DNA of 64,000 nt from a virus, in IMG/VR virus record IMGVR_UViG_3300010367_000050, positions 16,509 to 80,508 of that record; one strand, 5' to 3'. The position numbers and the translations under genes were made by a program. The notes below the pieces were generated by a model. It had not been told where the DNA came from, searched no databases, and saw only the letters and a list, made by a program, of their open reading frames with translations. Every line of letters begins with the position of its first letter. The stretch's first letter is position 1. Of this stretch, positions 7,775 to 17,430 are shown in pieces.

Positions 7775-8674
7775 TTAGATGGCTGTCATAGCCGTGAGAG
7801 GGTACAATTCCAGGTTGTCATGAGCCTTGAATTTCTGCTGCGATCTACTGTTGGCATCTGGAGCGACAAGGCCGAACCCGTGAACTGTGCCGGGGTTGGC
7901 AACGCCTCGGTTACCTAATCCGTCCTGTTGGAATATCAGGGTGATCTCCATACCTTCCTTCAGGTTGCTGAATCCGAAGGTGGCTACATCACTTGATAAC
8001 AGGATATGGAATGTTCTTCCCAGAGAGGCGTCCATAGTCATACCGGTAGCACCATTCACGTGGACTGTGGTTTCCAGTAGCTTTGCGGTCAACAACGCGC
8101 TGGTGATGAGGGCCAGGATAGCCGGGATGGACTGGAAGAATTGTGTGCGTTCAAACTTGATTTGATCAGCTGTGATAGCTGTTTGCCCAAATTCTCGCTT
8201 GACATCGCAAAGAAGACTTCCCACGAATCCGGCTGGGGGAGCTACTGGGTACACCGGTTCGTAGTCTTCATCGCCGACGACGAAAATGTATTGAACGTCG
8301 TCGTATGTTCTGTAGTTGATTACGTCACCCGCAGGAGTGGTGAGGGGAGTATCTGAAGTTTGCTTCGGGCAAGCGTACACTGTGACCCAGCGAGATTTAC
8401 CGGCTGCTGACACTGTGCCAGTCTGGGATAGATCGAGTGCCGTTGCCAGTGATGTTACCACTATGGTTCCGTCCTCCAGTACAATCTTGCCCGGCTGGAC
8501 TAGCACAGACATGGAGTTGACTGGAGTGGTAGGAAGCGTTCCGAACCCATTGACGATGCCTTTGTTTCCAAATGACACGAGGACATCACGGATTCCATTC
8601 TGAGGAACGGTCTCCACGGCTGTCATGTCTGGTACGCCGATGAGTTGTTCAAAATAGTAATTGTGCCGTTCCAT
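7775..8674 (-). CDS. Baseplate- or fibre-associated structural protein
   Basis: 299 residues; ATG 8674 follows GAGGAG, better than the TTG three bases upstream. Begins MERHNYYFEQLIGVPDM, a pattern common at the N-terminus of phage baseplate/tail-fibre connector proteins. Beta-rich middle (VQPGKIVLEDGTIVV) and a Gly/Asn-rich C-terminus ending with a possible tip domain. It sits among fibre genes. Role inferred from position and composition. Confidence 0.55.
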   Translation of the reverse strand: MERHNYYFEQLIGVPDMTAVETVPQNGIRDVLVSFGNKGIVNGFGTLPTTPVNSMSVLVQPGKIVLEDGTIVVTSLATALDLSQTGTVSAAGKSRWVTVYACPKQTSDTPLTTPAGDVINYRTYDDVQYIFVVGDEDYEPVYPVAPPAGFVGSLLCDVKREFGQTAITADQIKFERTQFFQSIPAILALITSALLTAKLLETTVHVNGATGMTMDASLGRTFHILLSSDVATFGFSNLKEGMEITLIFQQDGLGNRGVANPGTVHGFGLVAPDANSRSQQKFKAHDNLELYPLTAMTAI

Positions 8675-8686
8675 CAAATCTCCTCG

Positions 8687-9445
8687 TTATTGAAAGACAA
8701 AGCGCCAGTTGTACCTGGCGGGCTTCATGAATTCCACAATGGTAGCGATCTCATCCAACAGATTGTCGTTGGCTCCAAACATGAAGTAGGGGTCCGCGTA
8801 CAAGTCAGTGACTTCATCTGCAGACACAGTCCTATTCCAAATTCTCACGTATTCCAAAGCTGGATTGTTGTAGAAACTTTCCAATTCAGGAAGGTCTGAA
8901 AACTTTGAGATCGTAAGAAATCTGGCAGCTGGAGACTGAGTATCCGTTAGAATTCCATCGATGTAAGTGAATTGCCCAATTCCGGGGTCTTGTGAGATCA
9001 CAACATGGCGTTGGTGATCAGAATTATCCCACGCTAAATACTCGATGGAGTATTTGCCGGCCAGGAAAACGTCCTCAGCTAAATTAGCATCGGCTCCCGA
9101 GAAGTCAATTCTCAGCGCAGGCCTCGCATCGGTTCCTACTGTAACCCAAGTTGCACCAGAACGAGTCGCGGTGTTCCCGCCAGCTACATCATCAGCATTT
9201 CCTGCACCTTCCCATAGGGGCCAAAATTGCGGTATAAACTCTAATGATGGACCCTGCGCTATGGTCAGACTGGATGACGCGGGTTTAGCCCCGGCTATCC
9301 TACGCTTGACATAAACAATGAAAGTTGGAGAGTTGGGGTCATACAGAATTGTAGCCCCTTCTTCGACAGGGGGCGAAGAAGGGTCATAACCACCCCACCC
9401 ACCTTGACCCCAGCCGCCTTGACCCCATCCAATATTTGGACTCAT
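8687..9445 (-). CDS. LamG-like tail protein with Gly-Trp N-terminal tag
   Basis: 252 residues. The first ~20 residues are GWGQGGWGQGGWGGY, nearly the same tag as in the gpI-like gene at 14522. Residues ~65-215 look like a concanavalin/LamG sandwich (WPLWEGAGNADDV..., YSIEYLAWDNSDHQRHVV, LEYVRIWNRTVSADEVTDLY), a carbohydrate- or ligand-binding fold. The last ~27 residues (LLDEIATIVEFMKPARYNW) resemble the tail end of baseplate gpI proteins. Likely a baseplate-attached recognition protein. Confidence 0.6.
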   Translation of the reverse strand: MSPNIGWGQGGWGQGGWGGYDPSSPPVEEGATILYDPNSPTFIVYVKRRIAGAKPASSSLTIAQGPSLEFIPQFWPLWEGAGNADDVAGGNTATRSGATWVTVGTDARPALRIDFSGADANLAEDVFLAGKYSIEYLAWDNSDHQRHVVISQDPGIGQFTYIDGILTDTQSPAARFLTISKFSDLPELESFYNNPALEYVRIWNRTVSADEVTDLYADPYFMFGANDNLLDEIATIVEFMKPARYNWRFVFQ

Positions 9446-9451
9446 GTGTAA

Positions 9452-9489
9452 CCCTCGGTTTGAAGTATATCACAATCTCAAACCGAGGG
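9452..9489. terminator. Long hairpin between fibre genes
   Basis: CCCTCGGTTTGA (9452-9463) and TCAAACCGAGGG (9478-9489) form a perfect 12-base stem with a 14-base loop, ending seven bases before the ATG of the LamG-like gene. No U-run on either side, so it may attenuate or stabilise mRNA rather than terminate outright. Confidence 0.55.
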
Positions 9490-9536
9490 GTAGTTGATTC
9501 AGAATTACAGGCAACGCTGGTTACCATTGCAACAGG

Positions 9537-12500
9537 CTACCATGTCCAATAAATTGAAACATCGATTGTTGGAGCCGTTGCGCAAGTGCCAGAGCTTATA
9601 GCAATCCCATAATAATGTCCGCTTACTGTTGGAGTTACTCCTGATGCTTGGTAAACACCATCGGACGTACCTGTAAACAAGGTTTGTACAGTAGTTGCGG
9701 AACCATATACTGTTGATGGGCTTGTTCCTAAATCCATCAGGTTGATTGTGGGCGCAACCGTACAAGAAATCGAGCCTTCAAGACGCGCGGTGATGAGCGG
9801 TCCAGTAGTACCGACATAGGTCGTATAAAATACATGACCTAGCATCGTTCCAGTTGCAAATACAGCAGGGGAAATAGTTGTACTGACATTCGTACTTATA
9901 AGCCCATTGTTAATTGCGTTTTGAACATATGCAGTTGTTGCAACTAACGTTGAACTATCAGCGCTTGTTTGAGTTGTGGCTGTTGTTCCATTAGGTAGCA
10001 CTGTCGTATCGACAGCATTTAGGTTGGAATCTATTCCGACAATGTGGCCGCTGGTGAAGGTGCCCAACGCACTTAGTAATTTTGTGCCTGTTGTTCCTTG
10101 TACTCCTGTAAGTAGAGTGCTGCGACCAAAGAGTTCCAGACCTGTTTGCTTGAGGCCCCAGAGACGGTTGTTCAAGCTGTCGGAAAACAATGCTAAATAA
10201 CCAGCAAATGAGGAGTCTGGTGATACAAAAATACCGCATCCGCCCGAAGGACAGGCACCACTGCTGCTGTTAGCCTTGATCCTGAAGATGGGAACAGTCC
10301 CAGTCATGAACCCAGTAGAAAAGGCAAAGTCCATGTTTGGATTGTTTGTGGCGGTTACTTGGAAATTGAATGGCTGAAGGCTAAGAACTCGGTCGTTTCC
10401 GTGAGTATTCCCGCACTGGAAAGCGTGAGACCAGCCATTGGTCATAATGTCAAATGAGCAATAATTGGCTCCGTTGGCTGCGTCTTGCGTCTTGATTCTC
10501 CAAGCTCCAGTACCGCCAAGTACGCTTCCCTGGGCGAAGTACACATTGTAGTTGTTGTCTGGAGTTTTGAACCCGGCCACTGTTCCAAAGTCTATTGGAG
10601 TAGCTGGAGAGTTCACTACAAGATAACCTGACGGGTTCCATTTGCTAGCTGTGTAAACTGTGCCAGCGCCACCAGTATCATACATACAAGGATTGGTCTT
10701 TGTATTCGTGTAAAGGGCTGTGTCATAAACCACGATTGGACCAGAATATCCAGCTGTTCGAATCAAAGAGTAATAGAACGCCCCGAGAATGGGTCGAGGT
10801 AGACAAATTTGAATGTAATTGGTTGCACTCAGAGTTGCAGGCCCAGTAGTGACGTTGACTACAGGAGAACAACCACTGGGGTTGAGATTACCGCCTCCAG
10901 CTGCGCAAATCATGTAAGATGCTGAGGTACTTCCTACTGCCGCTGGAGGAATATAAACAGTAGGAGTTGTAAGAGTGTCCGGTTGGGTGACGAGAGCGCC
11001 TTTGCTAATAATTCCACCCAGTGCTGTTATTTGATGAAGTGCAGGATCAAAATACAATCCAACGCCTCCAGTCCTGGTAAACTTTACTGAAGGGGCTGTT
11101 ACGGACCCTTGACCAACTTCAATAGCAGTGAATGCCTTAGTCGCAAAAAGATCCTGCGGCGGAATTCCTCCAACTTGTTGAGCAATCGAATTTAGCAAAG
11201 CTCGCCCACCAGGACCAATGTGGGTGGTAGGGTCACTAACTCCAAATAACAACCTGGTGAGTCCATCATGTGAGTTGGGTTGAGCAAAACCTACATCAAG
11301 AAACATCGCGTTGCCGCTTACGCCACGATTGATCTGGTTTACTTGAGCCATTATTGCTTGATCTAAAGGACCAACCGCGTTTACAGTGGAAGTATTGCCT
11401 GCTTGGTACGCATCAACCCAAACTAAATCTGCGGTGTACGCTCGGCATTGCGTATCCCACCCGTAACCAGCTGCGTTACAAGCTGTCGATGTGCCATAGG
11501 TAGCTGCTTTGGTTACGTGTTGAGCGTTTGTGCGATCGTAGTCCTTTTGGAAGTAGGTTTCGATTCCATTCCCAGCTTCAGTCCTGTTATCGAAGTACTG
11601 CACATACGTTGTGTCTGGAATTGGCATTCCATTGTACCACGGAGCAGTATACGAGTCTGGAGCCGCAAACAAGCTATCATAGCTCGAACCGCCGAAGCCC
11701 ATGTCTTCAATAACAATACCACTCTGGTTAGGGTTGTAAAGACCAAATCCCACGATCTTCACCGCATCGCCAGAGTTTGTTACCTTCACATAGCCAATTC
11801 CATCATGAGTGACCCTAGCTTCTTGAATGCTTATGTTTGATGTGAGAAGATTCCCCCATGTTGGCAATGAACCAGTACAACTTCCCCCGGTTACAGTTAT
11901 GGTAGATGTGTATGGGTTATATCCACTGCCCTGACTGGTAACAGTGACATGATCAATCTGACCTAGAGAATTAGGAAACGCAGTACCAACGAATCCTGTG
12001 CCTCCAGTAGCTCCAAGAGTGAGTGTTCCACATCCAGACCCGCTGCCTACACCAAGCACTCCAACAGCAACAATACCTCCAGTAGCAGCGCATGAACTTG
12101 GTTGGGTGCTAGAGAGAGTTTCGTTGAAATAGTTGAGACCGTCAGAAGACGTTTGAATATTGATGGTAGATGGCTTACCGTCGCACAGATAGAAGACGGA
12201 AGCCTGCTGCATATTGCGCTGTCGTGTATCTGTGCCCATTTGCGCTGAAACAAGATTGAATGTCAGAGTACCAGTAGTACTGGACGAACCCAGGATAAGG
12301 GACGAACCATTTGGAGTTGTGGGGTCTGGTGCCCCGTTAGGGGAAAGCGTTACAGAACCACTGGTACCGGAATTCAGATTGATTGAGCCCTGACCGAGTC
12401 CATAGAAACCTTCATTGTTAGCTCCACCAGTATGCGCTGTACTAGTGAAATATCCAGCTACACCCAATCCAAAAGACTGCTGCATAATGGAATAAAAGGT

Positions 12501-13331
12501 TGCAAAAGCACTTACGGAGTCACCGTGAAATCTAACAGCCCACTGAACAAGGGAGGGTATTCCTGTGATAGAGGGAGTTACGCCGTTGTTGAGGAGATCA
12601 ATCCAGTGGGACTTGATGGTCCCCTCACGCGGGTAATAATCTTTGCGTTGAGTGGTAGGCTGGAAAAAGTTATTGCCTCGACTTCCAAACGTCTTCCCAG
12701 CGCGGTCATCCACAACCTGTGTCGTGCATGTTGGCGTCATGTAGTTTGGAGTATTGTCAACTGTATCAGTAACAGTTGAGTTCGCAGGTACATACACATT
12801 CAAATTTGTGGCTGGTGCGCAAGCTGCTGTGTAAGCCGCTTGGATAGTGGCGTATGTTACGCCATCAGCTATTACCAGTCCTAATGCCGAAGTTGAACCT
12901 CCATTGGATGTTGAAATAACGTTGTACCCGGAGGTATCCGAAAAGGCCACTCCACTCTGTCCGTTAGCAAAGACAGCAGATGAGCCCGTTGTAGCCTTGA
13001 CGCACACATTCTTACCGCCCAGTGTATTGTTCTTGACGTACACCGCCCTGCCAGGAGAGATTGGAAGAATCAAGCACCTGTCTGCAGTCAAAGAGACAGA
13101 GCTTGAAACGATGAAGGTGCCACGGAAGGGTCCGTCAGCGGCAGGAACAGTGCATCCGCTGGGAGATACGATATCGCAATCCGCATTGCCAATCACAATA
13201 GACGACAACCCGTGATCGCTGTCCGTGGGCGAGTTTACTGTTGAGTGGGCACTCAAGCCGATACCCTGAGCATAGCTCATTGTCCCAGCAAAGGCCAACA
13301 GCAGAGCAAGAAATAATTTGCGCATTTTCAC
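9537..13331 (-). CDS. Large tail fibre/tailspike with SGNH-hydrolase-like domain and signal peptide
   Basis: 1264 residues; either GTG 13331 or ATG 13325, both after AGGGG. Residues 1-22 are a textbook Sec signal ending SYAQG. A long beta-rich body follows. HGDSVSAF at ~269-276 resembles the GDS nucleophile block and DPTTHIGPGG at ~700-709 resembles the C-terminal catalytic His block of SGNH/GDSL esterases (though D and H are four apart rather than three), suggesting O-deacetylation of host glycan. Near residue 1130-1160 TTATTQTSADSSTLVATTAYV is the repeat often found before the foot of tail fibres. By far the largest gene here; the enzymatic call is tentative. Confidence 0.7.
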   Translation of the reverse strand: MKMRKLFLALLLAFAGTMSYAQGIGLSAHSTVNSPTDSDHGLSSIVIGNADCDIVSPSGCTVPAADGPFRGTFIVSSSVSLTADRCLILPISPGRAVYVKNNTLGGKNVCVKATTGSSAVFANGQSGVAFSDTSGYNVISTSNGGSTSALGLVIADGVTYATIQAAYTAACAPATNLNVYVPANSTVTDTVDNTPNYMTPTCTTQVVDDRAGKTFGSRGNNFFQPTTQRKDYYPREGTIKSHWIDLLNNGVTPSITGIPSLVQWAVRFHGDSVSAFATFYSIMQQSFGLGVAGYFTSTAHTGGANNEGFYGLGQGSINLNSGTSGSVTLSPNGAPDPTTPNGSSLILGSSSTTGTLTFNLVSAQMGTDTRQRNMQQASVFYLCDGKPSTINIQTSSDGLNYFNETLSSTQPSSCAATGGIVAVGVLGVGSGSGCGTLTLGATGGTGFVGTAFPNSLGQIDHVTVTSQGSGYNPYTSTITVTGGSCTGSLPTWGNLLTSNISIQEARVTHDGIGYVKVTNSGDAVKIVGFGLYNPNQSGIVIEDMGFGGSSYDSLFAAPDSYTAPWYNGMPIPDTTYVQYFDNRTEAGNGIETYFQKDYDRTNAQHVTKAATYGTSTACNAAGYGWDTQCRAYTADLVWVDAYQAGNTSTVNAVGPLDQAIMAQVNQINRGVSGNAMFLDVGFAQPNSHDGLTRLLFGVSDPTTHIGPGGRALLNSIAQQVGGIPPQDLFATKAFTAIEVGQGSVTAPSVKFTRTGGVGLYFDPALHQITALGGIISKGALVTQPDTLTTPTVYIPPAAVGSTSASYMICAAGGGNLNPSGCSPVVNVTTGPATLSATNYIQICLPRPILGAFYYSLIRTAGYSGPIVVYDTALYTNTKTNPCMYDTGGAGTVYTASKWNPSGYLVVNSPATPIDFGTVAGFKTPDNNYNVYFAQGSVLGGTGAWRIKTQDAANGANYCSFDIMTNGWSHAFQCGNTHGNDRVLSLQPFNFQVTATNNPNMDFAFSTGFMTGTVPIFRIKANSSSGACPSGGCGIFVSPDSSFAGYLALFSDSLNNRLWGLKQTGLELFGRSTLLTGVQGTTGTKLLSALGTFTSGHIVGIDSNLNAVDTTVLPNGTTATTQTSADSSTLVATTAYVQNAINNGLISTNVSTTISPAVFATGTMLGHVFYTTYVGTTGPLITARLEGSISCTVAPTINLMDLGTSPSTVYGSATTVQTLFTGTSDGVYQASGVTPTVSGHYYGIAISSGTCATAPTIDVSIYWTW

Positions 13332-13340
13332 AATTCCCCT

Positions 13341-14465
13341 TTAGTTATTTGGCCTCGGGCTATAGGACCCAGAGATGTAAGTATTGACAGTTGCGTACAG
13401 GCACATACCCACCGAATCGCTGTGTTGATTGGTGAACGTGAATGAAGTGCCAGAGTCCATAACGAGAGCAAACCCCGATACTGTGTCTGTCCATGATGAG
13501 TGGGTACAGCTGCCCGGAGTCGCAACGTAAATCTTCTGACCTCCAGTTGGAGAGTATGGACCGTACACCTTGTTTACAACAGTCGTTACTACCCCAGCGT
13601 CTGTCAGAGTTCCCGACGTGTTTAGAGTACAGTTGTTGCTACTGGCAGAACACGAGGTGGCTCCAGTAGTTCCAACTCCACCGAACGTACGGGCGTTCCA
13701 ACTTACAGTCGTTGATTGTGTCTTGGGAACTCCGTTCCCGGTCGCGTTCAGGGTGAACGTTGTTGAACTCGCTGAATGTTTTACAAATGAGCCTGTTACC
13801 GAGCCGCTGGTGAACGGGCTACTGAGAGTTGTAGGAGAACTGATGCTGTCGGTATTGGTGATGGTAGCGACCGTTGGCGTCACCGAATACGCTGCGCTGA
13901 ACGTTGGATTTGTCAGCGTTGTTCCAATCTCCAGCAACGTTGTAGGCGTCGTAAAGCTGTTGATGGTGAACGACGGACCTGACGAAATTGTGGTGGTACC
14001 CCCACCAGTGGAGATAGCAATGCCGTCACCGGCTACCAAGTTAGGAACATGATTGTCCACATATTGCTTCGTGGTCGCTTGCAACCCCGTAGTTGGGTCA
14101 GCAGGCAGCACAATTGCTCCGGTCATAGTACCACCAGCCAACGGCAAGTAGCCTGCAATGGTTCCGCTGAAGGAGCCAGTGAGAAGGCTCAGATTTCCGC
14201 TTTGATCAATGGACAAAAGGTGGGTTCCGTCATTCTTGTCGATGTAGAAGGTTCCTGAATTGCGCAACCTCCACGGAGCGGAATTGTCTCCTGTGAGATA
14301 GCCTTCCAGCATCGTCATATTGCCATTGGCCACCACATCCCAATTTGGGTAGCCTTTGGGTGGTATGTAGAACTTCAACTTGGGAGTCTGGTACTGAGGC
14401 CCAAGCTGCGCCTGGGCTGATAACAGACCAAACAATAGTGTGATGGCAAATACAATCCGTCGCAT
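13341..14465 (-). CDS. Tail fibre protein with signal peptide
   Basis: 374 residues. Starts MRRIVFAITLLFGLLSAQAQ, a clear signal peptide with an AQA cleavage region. LPLAGGTMTGAIVL and DPTTGLQATTKQYVDN (~105-140) are the hallmark repeats of phage tail-fibre shafts, so the virion role is well supported. The rest is Thr/Ser/Gly-rich, with two Ig-like stretches (TFSAAYSVTPTVATITNT...). It lies between the gpI-like baseplate gene and the giant fibre gene. Signal peptide plus shaft repeat in one protein is unusual. Confidence 0.75.
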   Translation of the reverse strand: MRRIVFAITLLFGLLSAQAQLGPQYQTPKLKFYIPPKGYPNWDVVANGNMTMLEGYLTGDNSAPWRLRNSGTFYIDKNDGTHLLSIDQSGNLSLLTGSFSGTIAGYLPLAGGTMTGAIVLPADPTTGLQATTKQYVDNHVPNLVAGDGIAISTGGGTTTISSGPSFTINSFTTPTTLLEIGTTLTNPTFSAAYSVTPTVATITNTDSISSPTTLSSPFTSGSVTGSFVKHSASSTTFTLNATGNGVPKTQSTTVSWNARTFGGVGTTGATSCSASSNNCTLNTSGTLTDAGVVTTVVNKVYGPYSPTGGQKIYVATPGSCTHSSWTDTVSGFALVMDSGTSFTFTNQHSDSVGMCLYATVNTYISGSYSPRPNN

Positions 14466-14521
14466 GGACTCTCCTTTGAGTCAGGTCTGACGGAGAGTAG
14501 GACACGCTGTCAATCAACAGA

Positions 14522-14986
14522 TTAGGACGTTGTAGTGCCGCCCAAAGTGCTTACACCGAGTCTCCAGCAGTACTCTAGGTCCACACGGATAGTCACGTTT
14601 GCCCCGGTGAGATAACGGATTGCTGAGATCATACCCTGCTTCGTACCCCTGCGAGCATAGATGTCTGTCAACTGTTCCAGCTTGTTGCCAGCTTTCCAGC
14701 GTTCAGGAGTCATGAATGGAAACGGGGTGCCCAGCTTTTGAGCATTGTACGGGATGAAGTCCACGGGCGAATTTCTGACAACGCCGATCTGGCTCAATAG
14801 AACAGTAGCATCCTGTACCTCTTGTTGCTGGGAAGTGTACGCTTCAGCAAAATCCACAAGAGACCCGTCGTCCACTGTGATGTAGATTCCAGGTATGATC
14901 TCAAGTATGTCAATGGGGGTTGCTGAATAGCCCCCATAGCCACCTTCGCCCCATCCGCCCTCGCCCCATCCGCTTTGTGGTGTCAT
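14522..14986 (-). CDS. Baseplate protein, P2 gpI-like
   Basis: 154 residues. Gly-Trp tag at the N-terminus (SGWGEGGWGEGGYGGY). The C-terminal third, LEQLTDIYARRGTKQGM then IRYLTG, is the conserved 'IYRxRGTxxGIxxALxxLTG' block of phage tail protein I. By family it links the baseplate J ring to the tail fibres. Overlaps the J gene by four bases, the usual J-I order. Confidence 0.8.
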   Translation of the reverse strand: MTPQSGWGEGGWGEGGYGGYSATPIDILEIIPGIYITVDDGSLVDFAEAYTSQQQEVQDATVLLSQIGVVRNSPVDFIPYNAQKLGTPFPFMTPERWKAGNKLEQLTDIYARRGTKQGMISAIRYLTGANVTIRVDLEYCWRLGVSTLGGTTTS

Positions 14987-16413
14987 GAGAAAGTAACCGT
15001 CCCCAATACTGGAAATTCATTTACAGCTAGCTGTGTATCAGCAGGAGCAAGAATGGCAAGATTGCGAACCCCAGCAAGTTGCTGAAGAATGGCGATCTGA
15101 ACAGATGTATAGATTCCCATACCGAACTCGGGTTTGAATCCGGAGTACCCATTGACTGGATCATACGCTGGATCATACATATTGATGAGAGCCTGGCGGA
15201 TCACATTCTGTACGCTAACCTGTGTATAGCCTGTAGACACATTCAGCTGAATGTTGTAGTTCATCGTCCTGTACGTCGGGCCCATAACCACGATCTCATG
15301 GCCAAGCACAACTGGCTTCGTCACTGTTAGCAGAGTGATTACGTCAGACTTCAACTGATCTGAAGGTTGTCCACCGCCCACCGGAACAATAAACACTTCA
15401 ATCATCTGACGTGGCAAGCTGGAAAGCGTCTTCCAGTTCACGGCCTGAGCTACCTGAACTCCAGGAATCTGAGTCACGGCGGACTCAATGTCGTCCAAAG
15501 TCAGCAGGGCTTGCGGAACCCGCAGATTGTCTACTGCGTGATAACGTACCTGATCCATGGTTTCCACATCGCCACCCGGAGTAGCCGCAAGAGCATTGAT
15601 AGCCGTCAAACTCAAGGGCTGAGCGCTGCCAGCATCGTTGACGTCAGATACGGCATTGGTCAGCTGCTGAGCACCAATGGCTCCTTTGGATCCACCTCCT
15701 GTTTTGTATGACATTTGGATGTTGGCATTCACAGGCGGCTTCTTGCCAGTAGCTCCATTTCCAAAGATAACTGTCGACACGCCGTTTGAATTGGTATAGG
15801 TCGAGTAATGCGTGTCTGTAGCAAGGGAGTCGACAAAGTTTTTCACGAATGTCCAAGTTACCCCATTGACAACGACAACCACTTCGTCCGGCATAACAGG
15901 GTAGTTGGTTAGATCGTACATCTGGTTAGCAGCACCAGTGCCGGTTGCGTTGTCAGTATATGACACCCACTGCTTCATCAAGACAGCGTCTGATAGTGTG
16001 GCTCCGGCACGAATTACAACGGGCTCAGTGGTCTCATACACAATCCCAGGCAGGGTGGTGTTGAACTGAGTTCCGGCGGGAATTTCTGTATCTGCCGTGA
16101 CTGCTGTTGCTGACTGAATCACCGCTGAAACATAGGAGGGTGTTTGCCAGCGTGGCGTGTATCCAAGGCCACGAGCGTGAGCAAACACATTCCTTGGATC
16201 CAATGCCTCCATGATGAAAGCTTCACGGGCCATACGATTGATGTATGCGAAGTTCATCTCTGCTACCATAGAGATGGCTTCAAGCAACATGATCATATTG
16301 TTGGAGTCTTGGTTGTCGGTCCACTCCGGAAACTTGATGGTGAGGCGTGCGATCAACTCCTGAAGGAGACTGTCAGCAGTAACTGATGTCAAAGGAAGCT
16401 GGTCAACTGGCAT
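14983..16413 (-). CDS. Baseplate wedge protein, gpJ/gp6-like
   Basis: 476 residues. FPEWTDNQDSNNMIMLLEAISMVAEMN near the N-terminus and the central region IPAGTQFNTTLPGIVYETTE and GDVETMDQVRYHAVDNLRVP are typical of the baseplate J family (P2 gpJ, Mu gp47, T4 gp6). It forms the wedge ring that controls sheath contraction. AGGAG upstream of ATG; four-base overlap with the gpI-like gene. Confidence 0.9.
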   Translation of the reverse strand: MPVDQLPLTSVTADSLLQELIARLTIKFPEWTDNQDSNNMIMLLEAISMVAEMNFAYINRMAREAFIMEALDPRNVFAHARGLGYTPRWQTPSYVSAVIQSATAVTADTEIPAGTQFNTTLPGIVYETTEPVVIRAGATLSDAVLMKQWVSYTDNATGTGAANQMYDLTNYPVMPDEVVVVVNGVTWTFVKNFVDSLATDTHYSTYTNSNGVSTVIFGNGATGKKPPVNANIQMSYKTGGGSKGAIGAQQLTNAVSDVNDAGSAQPLSLTAINALAATPGGDVETMDQVRYHAVDNLRVPQALLTLDDIESAVTQIPGVQVAQAVNWKTLSSLPRQMIEVFIVPVGGGQPSDQLKSDVITLLTVTKPVVLGHEIVVMGPTYRTMNYNIQLNVSTGYTQVSVQNVIRQALINMYDPAYDPVNGYSGFKPEFGMGIYTSVQIAILQQLAGVRNLAILAPADTQLAVNEFPVLGTVTFS

Positions 16414-16422
16414 GAAGGACTC

Positions 16423-16821
16423 CTACAGAGAGAATTGAACCTGCGTGTTTGCTGTGGACTCCGTAAAGTCCGGATTGATAACTGTGTAGTTGATGGTGAT
16501 ATTGAAGTTGTTGGAAGTATCTGTATCAATGGTTATGTCAGACGCTTCAACCTTGACCCTGGGCTCCCATTTCTTGATAGCTTCCAGTATTAGGTTTGTA
16601 ATCAATTGCTTGGTCGAATCCGAGGTGTCCTCAAACTGCATACGGCACACGCGGCAGCCGAATGTGGGATTCCAAGGACGCTCTCCAGGAAACGTTTGGA
16701 GAATCTGCAACAATGAGGAGTTGATCAATGCAATAGTATTATTGCGGACATAGGTCAACCTGCCTACCGCAGCCTTGCTGATCATCGGAAATGGGAATCC
16801 AGACTGTTGACTCAGACTCAT
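16423..16821 (-). CDS. Baseplate wedge protein, gp25/gpW-like
   Basis: 132 residues. PWNPTFGCRVCRMQFEDTSD... followed by IKKWEPRVKV and a beta C-terminus matches the gp25-like fold: 'G..~~~plFGs~l~~~lFep.....~~l...i~~ai~~wEPRv~v~~i'. In phage tails it joins the sheath initiator to the wedge. Position between the hub/spike and J genes agrees. Confidence 0.88.
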   Translation of the reverse strand: MSLSQQSGFPFPMISKAAVGRLTYVRNNTIALINSSLLQILQTFPGERPWNPTFGCRVCRMQFEDTSDSTKQLITNLILEAIKKWEPRVKVEASDITIDTDTSNNFNITINYTVINPDFTESTANTQVQFSL

Positions 16822-16842
16822 ATGGACCTCGTTGGATTATAT

Positions 16843-17430
16843 CTACACCATGCTAATAATGAGACCGCTCCGCACAGTAATCACCTTCCCACTAGCCGTA
16901 AACACGCCGCTGGCTCCGGTAGCAAAGTCGGCGTTACCCTCCACGGATAGCTCGCCGGTTAGCGAGAGGTCACCATTTATAGAGAGATTCCCTTCCACTT
17001 GAATTCCTGCCGTAGCGACCTTGATGGACGTTTCCTCTACCCGTAACGTGATAGAATTATCAGAACGGTCTAGTACAATCCTAGCGCCCTCTTTGGTAAT
17101 CAAGAGAATCTTGGAATTGGAAGCCTCGTCAGGGCTTTCTCCGGTACCCCACCACCCGCCAGACCAGAGCGGATATTCGGCTCTGCCATGATCAAACTCT
17201 ACGTACACCCAGTCTCCAACATCTGGAATATGCCATAATGAGAACGCGCCGGCAGCAGAGGCTATTGGTAGAGCCCACGTGTCAGGGTAGTCTTGAATGC
17301 CATGAACTTGTGGACAGTGCACCTTGATACGTCCAAGGTTGTTCGGGTCACTGTTATCAATAACTTTGGCCCTGTACTTGCCGTAGAACAGCCCACAATA
17401 CTCTAGGCCATGTATAATCTCTTGGCTCAT
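16843..17430 (-). CDS. Baseplate spike protein, gpV/gp5-like OB-fold
   Basis: 195 residues. YGKYRAKVIDNSDPNNLGRIKVHCPQV is the start of the OB-fold found in phage spike/VgrG-type proteins, followed by PVGDWVYVEFDHGRAEYPLWSGGWW-like sequence. The C-terminus turns into a repetitive Gly/Asn beta-helix (VEGNLSINGDLSLTGELSVEGN) that would form the triple-stranded membrane-piercing needle. Overlaps the hub gene by four bases. Confidence 0.87.
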   Translation of the reverse strand: MSQEIIHGLEYCGLFYGKYRAKVIDNSDPNNLGRIKVHCPQVHGIQDYPDTWALPIASAAGAFSLWHIPDVGDWVYVEFDHGRAEYPLWSGGWWGTGESPDEASNSKILLITKEGARIVLDRSDNSITLRVEETSIKVATAGIQVEGNLSINGDLSLTGELSVEGNADFATGASGVFTASGKVITVRSGLIISMV

